Origin: Anaerolinea sp.
GTDB lineage: Bacteria; Chloroflexota; Anaerolineae; Anaerolineales; Anaerolineaceae
Length of the DNA stretch: 64,000 nt
Assembly (NCBI GenBank): GCA_013824865.1
Contig: PNON01000001.1
Coordinates: 1-64,000 of the forward strand
Reading direction: 5' to 3'
A model generated the notes under the pieces. The model searched no databases. It was not told the origin of the DNA and worked only from the letters and a program-made list of their open reading frames with translations. The position numbers and the translations under genes were made by a program. Each line of letters starts with the position of its first letter. Positions within the stretch are counted from its first letter, which is position 1. Positions 54,167 to 61,906 of this stretch are shown one piece after another.

Positions 54167-54201
54167 AATAGACCCATAATCATTAGCCCATACTATAGTT
54201 A

Positions 54202-54696
54202 TTATTTTCCTGCTATTATTGCAGCTTCATCGACCCAAGAGCCAAGGTTAAGATAACCATTATCTGTCATCCAATCATATGTTTTATACCAAATTGATGG
54301 TTGGTGTAACTTGCTATCAAGAAAAATATAGTATTTTTCTAATGGGTTTTGCCCTCGATAATCCATCTGACATTCCCGGTTTTGACACATATTAATATAG
54401 ATACCTACCAGACCATTTCCTCGGGTTATACTACTCTGAATTTCATAATCAACCCATTTTCGTAAATATGTTTCAGCACCAATTAGTACAACTGTAACCG
54501 TTGTCCCTTGAAGTCCATTGTCTATCAATTTGCGTATCGATTGATCTCCGGATAGTTTTGTTCTTTCCCATAATGATTCATCCCAAAATCCTGCTTCCTG
54601 TTGAGTTCCGTAGGTCATCCAAGAGTTCCTAACTTGATTTACCCGCCAAATGTCTCGTTCATAGTGAAAACTAAAAAAAACTTTCCTTCCCATCAT
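54202..54696 (-). CDS. TIR-like (DUF1863, ThsB/MTH538-type) protein
   Basis: A 164-residue protein with a TIR-like fold of the DUF1863 family: 'RKVFFSFHYERDIWRVNQVRNSW', 'GDQSIRKLIDNGLQGTTVTVVLIGAETYLRKWVDYEIQ' and 'NGLVGIYIN'. This family includes the ThsB sensors of Thoeris, which make NAD-derived signals upon phage infection. No ThsA-like partner is seen. ATG 54696 is preferred over the track start 54789: GGGAGGGAG lies just before it and it overlaps the stop of the membrane-protein gene (ATGA), so the two are translationally coupled. The gene lies inside a Type III restriction locus, suggesting an anti-phage role. Confidence 0.87.
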   Translation of the reverse strand: MMGRKVFFSFHYERDIWRVNQVRNSWMTYGTQQEAGFWDESLWERTKLSGDQSIRKLIDNGLQGTTVTVVLIGAETYLRKWVDYEIQSSITRGNGLVGIYINMCQNRECQMDYRGQNPLEKYYIFLDSKLHQPSIWYKTYDWMTDNGYLNLGSWVDEAAIIAGK

Positions 54697-55109
54697 CTCC
54701 CTCCCATTATGTAATATAAGATTATTATTCCGGAAATTAGAATTCCATAGAAAGGAAGAATCGTTTTCGAAAATAGTAAACATACCCAAGAAGGTACATC
54801 TTGAATTTTGTCGGTCTGTAATGTGAATTTATCATTGTATTGTTCATAATTATCGATCAAACGGATATTATTGTATAAATATCGATATAATTTTTCTTGA
54901 TGAAGATAATATGAATCTAAACCCCAGAAAATTAATGCCGGAAGAAAAGTCATCAGAAAAAATTGCTGATTAGTATCTTTTGAGGAGAGTATAAAAATAC
55001 CAGCCATTAATGTAACCGCCCAACCTTTTAGGAGGAAAGAATTTGTTGACATCCGAGAAACAATAGCTTGAATAAATTCTAAGTGTTTTATTTTTTCGTC
55101 GGTCATCAT
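54693..55109 (-). CDS. Three-helix membrane protein coupled to the TIR-like gene
   Basis: A 138-residue protein with an amphipathic N-terminus ('KIKHLEFIQAIVSRMSTNSFLLKGW'), two close helices ('WAVTLMAGIFILSS', 'FFLMTFLPALIFWGLDSYYL'), a cytosolic polar segment and a C-terminal helix ('ILPFYGILISGIIILYYIMGG'). I do not know a named family, but the layout suits a membrane effector. Its stop overlaps the TIR-like start by 4 bp. It begins 30 bp after res. Possible role: membrane-disrupting effector or anchor acting with the TIR-like protein; this is inference. Confidence 0.7.
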   Translation of the reverse strand: MMTDEKIKHLEFIQAIVSRMSTNSFLLKGWAVTLMAGIFILSSKDTNQQFFLMTFLPALIFWGLDSYYLHQEKLYRYLYNNIRLIDNYEQYNDKFTLQTDKIQDVPSWVCLLFSKTILPFYGILISGIIILYYIMGGR

Positions 55110-55139
55110 ATCACCCTTTCTATAATATATTTATTGTTT

Positions 55140-58100
55140 TCAATTTCGAATAGAAATTCTACTTTCCAGAAACGCGCTGATCGTATTCTTCAAATCCCAC
55201 GGATCTTTCACTTCCAAAAACGCCCACCGTCCAAACTTGCCAAAATTATTAATCGCTGGCACCCACAAATTTCGCGCGGTATCCACCTTAATTCCCTTTA
55301 CTTCTAATGCTTCTCCAGATACTTCCAGAACCAGATTTAGGAACCCACCCTGGCCATTCCCTCCATGTGGTAGGATTATTTTCACTATGTAATCAGGGGT
55401 ATACTCATGCGGCTCGCCATCTAAAATGTAGGGTATGTTGAAACCCAGGTTGTGGTTCTTCACATAGCATTCCACTTCATCCATTTCTTCCAGGCTTTGG
55501 GCGACCTTTTGTTCCCAACTTTCGGTGTCAGCTACCACATGGCTGACATGGCATTTCAATGGGTCAGTTGTATAAACGGGTTTGGCGGTGTCAAAAGAAA
55601 CAAAGCGGGTGGAACCGATCTCATCGTAATTGCGTAATATCGGCAGCAGGGTTTTGTTGCCTGCAATTCCGCCCAGGATGGCATTGGCGATCTTACCGGC
55701 TGCACGATGCTGGTTTCGCGAAAAAAGCAGCAACTGTGGAAAGGTATCATCTTTGCAGGTCAGGCAAGTCTCACGCCACTGGCGGGTAATTTCGCGCACC
55801 TGGGGGAAAAGCCAGGGTTTGGTTTTGCCTTCACCATCGGTTAGATACTGCTCGCAAACGAGCTTGGCCAGTTGAAAATCCACTTCCTGCAACCGGCGGT
55901 CTTTGTACCCATAGAGGTCATGCAATTCGGCTACCCCCATCACATCACTAAGTTCTGTTTCTGTAGCCATATCCTGGGTTGTCAGTGCATAATGAGATTC
56001 AGGCTTGAAATCTACCTGCAATTTTTCGGTTTCAAAATCATATCGGTAACCCGTGACCCGCGGGAAGGTGATCTCGCAGCGAATGCGTTCTTCCAATGCC
56101 TGAACGTGAGTAAGATTCTTTGGTGGTTTGGGGTTGGAGGAAGATCCCGATGTTGGGATGAATGAGAACGGCACACCATACACCTCAGCATATTCGGGAT
56201 CAAACCCCTCAATCGTTATCTTCTCTCCGAGTATGTCCAAAACATGATCTGCTACGGCATAAGAACGCCGCCTTAATCCACGCCCGACCACCTGCTCACA
56301 CAAAAGCTGGGTACCAAATGCGCGCACACCAAGAATGTGGGTCACGGTATTGGCGTCCCACCCTTCAGTAAGCATGGAGACAGACACCACACAACGTACA
56401 TGCTCACCTAATTTTCCGGATTTACCGACGGTGTTCATCACCTCACGCAACAGGTCTTCATCGGTCAGGTCGTTTGCATCCCGGCCTTCGAAGCGTTGGC
56501 GATAATCGCTTTTGAACTCTTCGATTTGAACCGACATCAGCTTCTTATAGTCGTCGCTCATACCTTCGCCGCTCTCCAATTGTCCACTGTCGATCAGGAT
56601 GGTATTGAGGCGAATGAGCGGCAGATTATGTTCGACATTGGAGAATAATCCCAACTTGCCTGGTACCCAGGTAGAGGTGCCATCGTCCAGCTGTTTTTCC
56701 CAACCGGAGATGTAATCGAATACTAATTTTGAAACGCTGGTGTTGTTACAGACCACAATAAATACCGGCGGAGTCATACCACGTTCGCGTGCATCGGTGT
56801 CGCCGTTCCAAGCCTGAAAGTATTTCTGGTAATTATCATACAAGCTTTGCAAAGCACCTTCGAGTGCTGGCGGGAGTTTAGGTTCACTACTTCCAGCCTG
56901 GATAACCCTTCCACGGCGGGGTAGTTGATCACGAATACGACTCCATATATCCCGGTAAATCGGCTGCTCACCAGTCATGGCATTATCAGAAACGGGTACA
57001 CGCGGCACTTTGACAATGCCAGATTCAATCGCATCGATCAATGAGAAATCTGAGACCACCCAGGGGAAGAGCGTTCCCTCTTTGTAGCCTGACCCTTTCA
57101 AGAAAAAAGGTGTGGCTGAAAGATCGTAAAGAGCACGAATGCCGATCTTCTCAGCCACAGCTTCCAGGCCACTGATCCAAATGCGGGCTTCCTCGTTTCT
57201 TTTTTCGGCTTCTTTTTTTTCGTCTCCTTTTAATACTTCGTCTTCTTCAGCCTTTTCTTCTTCAGGTTTTCGGCGGTAGCAGTGGTGTGCTTCATCATTG
57301 ATGATGATGATATTTCGTTTATTTCCAAATTCCCGGCATACTCTTCGTACCATCTGCCCAGGGTTTTCAGTAAAAACCCCGCCATTCTGATTAAGAATTC
57401 CTTTTGTTAAACGTCCGGCTTCGATCGTTTCACGCGGTTTGAATGCATGAAAATTGGTAATGACAAATTTACCCTTTCCGAGTTCACCCATAAGATCCGG
57501 CGGGACAAGATCGTGTAGGCGGTAATAATTTTGTGGGTCAGAGGGCATTAATACCCTTAATCTGTCACGTATGGTAATTCCCGGAGTGACGATCAGGAAA
57601 GTATCTGAAAAGTGTGCATCCTGTGGATTGGCTTGTTTATTGAGAATCTGCCAGGCAATTAGCATGGCCATAACGAGTGTTTTCCCACTACCTGTCGCCA
57701 TTTTCATAGCCAAGCGGATTAATTTAGGATTGGCTTCTTTATTAGCTATCTTTATCGTATCAAGCAAATGCTGATCGCCATATTTTGTTGCTACCTCTGT
57801 CAGGTAAATGATCGTTTCCATCGCCTCTATCTGGCAGAAGAATAACCGGCGTTCGCGCCCATTCAGGGACCAATAATCCAATAATTTATGGGTGGTGGAT
57901 GTTATACCCTGGTAACCGCCTTTTCGCCACAGTCCAACCCGTCCGCGTACTTCATTTATGAACTTATTTTCCTTTACCCGATCCATCGTCCATTCGGTTT
58001 CAAACTCTAACTGGTGTGATCCCTTTTTTTTAGCTTTGGGTATGGGGACAAAATAGGTACTAATGCGTCGATGAGACGTGATCTCATCAGTGATACCATC

Positions 58101-58190
58101 TTCAGTAAACTTGAAGCAGCGTTTTGGTTCTTCAAATGGAGAGTTGATAACCGGATTTTCAATAACTACTTGAGGCATATTCACCACCAT
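55140..58190 (-). CDS. res: Type III restriction enzyme Res (helicase-nuclease)
   Basis: A 1016-residue SF2 helicase/translocase with nuclease. Motif I 'MATGSGKTLVMAMLIAW' is at about residue 165, followed by the DEAD-type 'INDEAHH', motif III 'LYDLSATP', and the helicase C-terminal part ('VSVSMLTEGWDANTVTHILG', 'EQVVGRGLRR'). Near the C-terminus 'YTPDYIVKI...LVLEVSGEA' resembles a PD-(D/E)xK site. It should cleave DNA with Mod after ATP-driven movement. Here res is first and mod last, with three genes between, opposite to the usual mod-res order. ATG 58178 behind GGTGG is an alternative start. Confidence 0.92.
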   Translation of the reverse strand: MVVNMPQVVIENPVINSPFEEPKRCFKFTEDGITDEITSHRRISTYFVPIPKAKKKGSHQLEFETEWTMDRVKENKFINEVRGRVGLWRKGGYQGITSTTHKLLDYWSLNGRERRLFFCQIEAMETIIYLTEVATKYGDQHLLDTIKIANKEANPKLIRLAMKMATGSGKTLVMAMLIAWQILNKQANPQDAHFSDTFLIVTPGITIRDRLRVLMPSDPQNYYRLHDLVPPDLMGELGKGKFVITNFHAFKPRETIEAGRLTKGILNQNGGVFTENPGQMVRRVCREFGNKRNIIIINDEAHHCYRRKPEEEKAEEDEVLKGDEKKEAEKRNEEARIWISGLEAVAEKIGIRALYDLSATPFFLKGSGYKEGTLFPWVVSDFSLIDAIESGIVKVPRVPVSDNAMTGEQPIYRDIWSRIRDQLPRRGRVIQAGSSEPKLPPALEGALQSLYDNYQKYFQAWNGDTDARERGMTPPVFIVVCNNTSVSKLVFDYISGWEKQLDDGTSTWVPGKLGLFSNVEHNLPLIRLNTILIDSGQLESGEGMSDDYKKLMSVQIEEFKSDYRQRFEGRDANDLTDEDLLREVMNTVGKSGKLGEHVRCVVSVSMLTEGWDANTVTHILGVRAFGTQLLCEQVVGRGLRRRSYAVADHVLDILGEKITIEGFDPEYAEVYGVPFSFIPTSGSSSNPKPPKNLTHVQALEERIRCEITFPRVTGYRYDFETEKLQVDFKPESHYALTTQDMATETELSDVMGVAELHDLYGYKDRRLQEVDFQLAKLVCEQYLTDGEGKTKPWLFPQVREITRQWRETCLTCKDDTFPQLLLFSRNQHRAAGKIANAILGGIAGNKTLLPILRNYDEIGSTRFVSFDTAKPVYTTDPLKCHVSHVVADTESWEQKVAQSLEEMDEVECYVKNHNLGFNIPYILDGEPHEYTPDYIVKIILPHGGNGQGGFLNLVLEVSGEALEVKGIKVDTARNLWVPAINNFGKFGRWAFLEVKDPWDLKNTISAFLESRISIRN

Positions 58191-58282
58191 GCGAGATTGT
58201 TGTTTAACCCGCTAAAATTAATTATACAAGAACATGCAATTATTCCCAAACAAATTTGTCATTCATTATTTCCAAATCTACC

Positions 58283-58651
58283 TCAGTACGTAGTCTCCTG
58301 TCCCATCATCCGCTGCTGTATCCATTTTTCGCTGCGGCCGTGTTTTTGCCAGGTTTCCCTGGTGCGGTTAAGAGACCGGGCAGGGTCCACCATTTCTTGC
58401 ATGCGTTCATAGCCGACCTTCGCCAGCCAGAGGTTGGTCGGTTCAGCTTTGGGGCTGGGCACAGATTGGATCAATCGCAGCAAAATTTCCGGGTCAGTGA
58501 CATCGGTCAATCGTAATTTTCCATCAACTGCTAACATTTTCAACTGGTGACAATTTGTCACCGACTGACTGCCTTGTAAATGTTATTGGTTATTCATCAT
58601 AAAGCCTGCGGATATTAGTTCCTTCAAAAATTACCAGGTCTTTCTGCATTG
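58283..58651 (-). pseudogene. DinD/BRO-type gene relic with internal deletion
   Basis: From ATG 58651 (preceded by GAGGGAG) the minus strand reads 'MQKDLVIFEGTNIRRLYDE' and stops, the N-terminus of DinD/BRO-like proteins. In another frame, after about 50 missing codons, it resumes 'VTNCHQLKMLAVDGKLRLTDVTD...LWLAKVGYERMQEMVDP...EKWIQQRMMGQETTY' and stops; intact relatives continue beyond 'GQET' for some 100 residues or more. So the middle and the C-terminal half are lost. The track reports only the 92-residue piece. A decayed accessory gene next to the restriction locus. Confidence 0.8.
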
Positions 58652-58882
58652 ATTCTCCCTCTTATTAATGATGATCGCGCCGGTGTTAAAAGTGCAATAC
58701 TTTGTAATTGTTTTTCTGGTTTGTGCGGGTTTGGTGCAATATAAATTAACCTTTAACCGTCCTACAGTGGTTAATTTTGCAATCTCGGTCAGGCTCCTCA
58801 GCGATGTTGAGTTTAGATAGGTTTATAGGGGTGACATATCAAACTAGAAGGGAAGAATGGTTGGTGACGATCGATTCATTAC

Positions 58883-58920
58883 TTGTGTACAATGTGTACA
58901 TAGGGTATACTATGTACACA
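58883..58920 (+). promoter_or_regulatory. Promoter and operator of the toxin-antitoxin operon
   Basis: A perfect 11-bp inverted repeat TGTGTACATAG-N6-CTATGTACACA (58893-58920) covers the -10 TATACT (58906-58911) of a promoter with -35 TTGTGT (58883-58888, 17-bp spacer). A third half-site TTGTGTACA overlaps the -35. This suits autorepression by the Phd-type antitoxin and toxin. Confidence 0.85.
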
Positions 58921-58930
58921 TGGAGAGAAA

Positions 58931-59206
58931 ATGAATAATTATACGGTCAATACCAGAGATGTGCGCAACCGGCTGCGTGAAGTGCTGGATAGTGTCTACC
59001 TGCAGGATAAGGATGTGGTCATCGAGCGTAATGGCAAAGCCATTGCCGCCATCATTCCAGTGGAAGACTACCTGGCGCTACAGGAGGAGTTGGAAGACTT
59101 GCGTGCCGGACGTGTTGCTGACCTTGCATATACCAGCTGGAAAAACCAGCCTCAAAATGCTGTTACCCTGCAAGATTTCGAAGCCAGTTTGAAAAGAGAT
59201 GAGTGA
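58931..59206 (+). CDS. Type II antitoxin, Phd/YefM family
   Basis: A 91-residue antitoxin: 'MNNYTVNTRDVRNRLREVLDSV' with 'VVIERNGKAIAAIIPVEDYLAL' forms the Phd/YefM DNA-binding fold; the flexible C-terminus ('WKNQPQNAVTLQDFEASLKRDE') would wrap the toxin. It overlaps the toxin gene by 8 bp and lies 10 bp after the operator it is expected to bind. Confidence 0.93.
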   Translation: MNNYTVNTRDVRNRLREVLDSVYLQDKDVVIERNGKAIAAIIPVEDYLALQEELEDLRAGRVADLAYTSWKNQPQNAVTLQDFEASLKRDE

Positions 59207-59477
59207 AGTTCGCTGGCAGGTAAGGCTTCTCAAAGGACCGCAGAAAATCCTGCGCAAGCTGCCGGCAGATGCTCGCAACCGGCTGCTTGTGGTTTTACAT
59301 CAGCTTGAGGTTAATGCCTATCCAGAAGGTTGTAAGAAACTCACCGGTTATGAGCATTTTTACCGCATCCGCGCGGGAGATTGGCGCATTATTTACAGCG
59401 TAGAATCGGGTGAATTGGTCATCCTCGTATTGGAAATTGGGGCTCGTGGTGGAGTCTATAAGAATTTAGAAAAGTAG
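59199..59477 (+). CDS. Type II toxin, RelE/ParE family
   Basis: A 92-residue RelE/ParE-superfamily toxin: 'WQVRLLKGPQKILRKLPADARNRLL', 'KKLTGYEHFYRIRAGDWRIIYSVE' and 'LVLEIGARGGVYKN'. RelE members cleave mRNA in the ribosome. Arginines typical for the active surface (in 'YRIRAGDWRIIY') are present. It overlaps the antitoxin gene. The pair may stabilise the neighbouring defence locus. Confidence 0.92.
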   Translation: MSEVRWQVRLLKGPQKILRKLPADARNRLLVVLHQLEVNAYPEGCKKLTGYEHFYRIRAGDWRIIYSVESGELVILVLEIGARGGVYKNLEK

Positions 59478-59676
59478 AATTCCATTAAGCAATGGAATGA
59501 TATTCATTAGGCACTTGTACATTGAGAATCGAGAATGGAAAACCGGGGTAAGAAGGTCAAAAGCCAGATGGGTGGAGAATGGGGATAAAGGAGGTAAAAC
59601 AGGCGGGCACATAATTACACAGATGGACATTCATGTACAGGGTGGACAAAACATGCCCGTAAATGATGCAGGTATT

Positions 59677-59698
59677 GGGTGGACACACCGGTCCACCC
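59677..59698. repeat. Palindrome GGGTGGAC-N6-GTCCACCC
   Basis: 8-bp perfect arms and a 6-nt loop, followed by CTACG as after the palindromes at 11785 and 11986. The 254-bp gap (59478-59732) holds nothing else recognisable; the 70-residue track ORF here reads through this repeat and looks spurious. Confidence 0.6.
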
Positions 59699-59732
59699 CT
59701 ACGATGTGAATGTGCAAATTGAACAGGTCGAA

Positions 59733-60911
59733 TTAGATCACGCCGAGCTTTTTGCCGACTTTAGCGAAGGTATCCAGCACCTTATCGAGTTGTGCATCAG
59801 TGTGGGTGGCCATGTAGCTGGTGCGCAACAACTGGCGCCCGGGAGCCACAGCCGGTGAGATGACCGGGTTGACGAAGATGCCTTCGTCAAACAGGGTCTT
59901 CCACATCAGGAAGGTCATGTCGTTATCGCCGATGATGATGGGAACGACCGGGGTGACCGAGTTACCAATATCAAAGCCCAGAGACTTATAGCCTTTGCGC
60001 ATCTTATCCGCGTTGGCAAGGACGCGCGCGGGGCGGTCTGGCTCTTCGTGCATGACATGCAGGGCAGCCAGGGCAGCGGCGGTATTGGCAGGCGGGATGC
60101 TGGCGCTGAAGATGACCGAGCGGGCAAAATGCTTGATGTATGAAATGACATCCGTGTCACCGGCGATGAAACCGCCCAGGGAGGCAAAAGATTTGCTGAA
60201 GGTGGACATGATGAGATCAACATCATTTGTGACACCGAAATGCGCCACCGTGCCGCGTCCGCCGCCCATCACGCCCATGCCGTGGGCATCATCCACCATC
60301 AGGCGGGCGCCATATTTTTTCATCAGTGGGATCATCTGTGGCAGCGGAGCCAGGTCGCCTTCCATGCTGAAGAGGCCGTCCACTACCACCAGCTTGCCGA
60401 TATTCTCAGGGATGGATTGGAGGGTACGTTCGAGGTGGTCCATGTCGTTGTGGACATAGCGCTCGATCTTGCCATAGCCCAATCGGGCGCCATCCACGAT
60501 GCTGGCATGGTCATCTTTATCGAGGATCACTACATCACCGCGGCCGACCAGGGCGCTGATGGTTCCCAGGTTGACCTGCATGCCAGTAGAAAAGATGAGC
60601 GTGGCTTCTTTACCGACCCACTCGGCCAGCTCGTGTTCCAACTGCTCGTGCAGTTCAAGCGTACCATTCAAGAAGCGGGAGCCGGTGCAGGAGGTGCCAA
60701 AGCGCTTGATGGCTTCTATGGCGGCTTCCTTGACTTTCGGGTGGGTGGTGAGACCCAGGTAGTTATTGGAACCGCACATGATGAGGCGGTGACCTTTGAA
60801 CACTGCTTCGGTGCCCTCGTTCTCAGTCAGAGGGATGAAGTAGGGATAAATACCGGTTGCCTTGGCGTTCTTTACATCCAAAAAATCGTTGCACTTCTGA
60901 AAGATATCCAT
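59733..60911 (-). CDS. Serine-palmitoyltransferase-like alpha-oxoamine synthase
   Basis: A 392-residue PLP enzyme of the alpha-oxoamine synthase family (KBL, BioF, SPT). The PLP Lys lies in 'MSTFSKSFASLGGFIAGD', with the conserved His/Asp in 'VVDGLFSMEGDLAPLP' and 'VDDAHGMGVMG'. 'GTSCTGSRFLNGTLELHEQLE' and 'GIFVNPVISPAVAPG' are closer to bacterial serine palmitoyltransferases than to glycine acetyltransferases. It would condense serine with an acyl-CoA to 3-ketosphinganine. The gene lies 25 bp after a ketosphinganine-reductase-like gene, supporting that reading. GGAGG precedes the ATG. KBL remains the main alternative. Confidence 0.8.
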   Translation of the reverse strand: MDIFQKCNDFLDVKNAKATGIYPYFIPLTENEGTEAVFKGHRLIMCGSNNYLGLTTHPKVKEAAIEAIKRFGTSCTGSRFLNGTLELHEQLEHELAEWVGKEATLIFSTGMQVNLGTISALVGRGDVVILDKDDHASIVDGARLGYGKIERYVHNDMDHLERTLQSIPENIGKLVVVDGLFSMEGDLAPLPQMIPLMKKYGARLMVDDAHGMGVMGGGRGTVAHFGVTNDVDLIMSTFSKSFASLGGFIAGDTDVISYIKHFARSVIFSASIPPANTAAALAALHVMHEEPDRPARVLANADKMRKGYKSLGFDIGNSVTPVVPIIIGDNDMTFLMWKTLFDEGIFVNPVISPAVAPGRQLLRTSYMATHTDAQLDKVLDTFAKVGKKLGVI

Positions 60912-60936
60912 GATAAAACCTCCAATAATAAAATAA

Positions 60937-61776
60937 TTACTGACGCCGTTTCATAATTCGGCGGATGGCATTTTTGACTTCCATATCCATGACCACATAA
61001 GTGAAGTCACCCAGAATGGAGGTGAGGGTGTAATAAAACCAGCTCTGGAAACCGGGCAGGATGGTGTAGCGACCTTTGCGCATGTCTTTAACGATGACGC
61101 TGGCCACTTTTTCGGCGGTGAGCACGCCAGCGTTATCAGCAAGTTCCTTGGTGATGGCAGGCTTCAAGTCCTTTTCAAATGCCAATTGGGGGGTGAGCGT
61201 ATCGGGTGGGAATACGACCGATACCTGCACACCACGCGGTTTCAGCTCCGCGCGCAGCACATCAGAAAATCCGCGCACGGCATATTTGGAGGCACCGTAC
61301 CCACTATAGCCGTAAGTGCCGATGAAACCAGCCATTGAAGAGATGTTGACGATCCAGCCGCTGCCGCGCTTGAGCATCCCGTTCACAAAGGCACGGGTCA
61401 CATACACCGTGCCCAGGTAGTTGATATTCACCAGGTCGCGGAAGATCTCCGGCGCAAGGGTGGAGAACTTGCCGGGGTAGGTGATGCCGGCTGAGTTGAT
61501 GAGAAAATCGGGGGTGCCATGTTCCTGCTCGTATTTTGCCAGGGCGGGCATGACCTTCTCCAGGTCGGAGACATCGCCGGCGACCAGGCGCAGTTGCTGG
61601 GCAGGGTTGACAAAATGGGAGCGGATCTCGTCCGCGGCTAGGTGAAGCTGATGATTGCGGCGGGCCATGATAGCAATATCCGCGCCCTGGCTGGCAAGCA
61701 GATTGGCCAGCGCCAGGCCGATGCCGCTGGAGCCACCGGTGATGAAAACGTGTTTAGCTGAGAAGTTTAATTTCAT
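60937..61776 (-). CDS. 3-ketosphinganine reductase-like SDR
   Basis: A 279-residue short-chain dehydrogenase. The NADP-binding 'FITGGSSGIGLALA' is followed by 'MARRNHQ' and the catalytic Ser-Tyr-Lys ('NISSMAG', 'YGASK'). After it 'VVFPPDTLTPQLAFEKDLKP' and 'GRYTILPGFQSWFYYTLTSILG' match the KDSR/TSC10 type, which reduces 3-ketosphinganine to sphinganine. A C-terminal hydrophobic stretch suggests membrane contact. First gene of a two-gene operon with the SPT-like enzyme. No Shine-Dalgarno; a TATACT lies 9 nt before the ATG. Confidence 0.8.
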   Translation of the reverse strand: MKLNFSAKHVFITGGSSGIGLALANLLASQGADIAIMARRNHQLHLAADEIRSHFVNPAQQLRLVAGDVSDLEKVMPALAKYEQEHGTPDFLINSAGITYPGKFSTLAPEIFRDLVNINYLGTVYVTRAFVNGMLKRGSGWIVNISSMAGFIGTYGYSGYGASKYAVRGFSDVLRAELKPRGVQVSVVFPPDTLTPQLAFEKDLKPAITKELADNAGVLTAEKVASVIVKDMRKGRYTILPGFQSWFYYTLTSILGDFTYVVMDMEVKNAIRRIMKRRQ

Positions 61777-61867
61777 GGTTTATATAGTATACGATAAGAA
61801 AGGATTGATAAAGATAGCCTATTATAGTTTATAAATTTTTATTGATAGAAATTAGTCACTCATAAAC

Positions 61868-61898
61868 AACGAACCTCCCTATCAAAGGAAGGTTCGTT
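61868..61898 (-). terminator. Hairpin downstream of the cytochrome operon
   Basis: AACGAACCT / AGGTTCGTT 9-bp stem with a 13-nt loop, just past the restored stop codon of the cytochrome b gene (61907). Confidence 0.6.
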
Positions 61899-61906
61899 GA
61901 TCGAAT

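Noticed and set aside
59497-59709. 70-residue ORF after the toxin gene
   Set aside because: Reads through a palindromic repeat, has odd composition and no Shine-Dalgarno.
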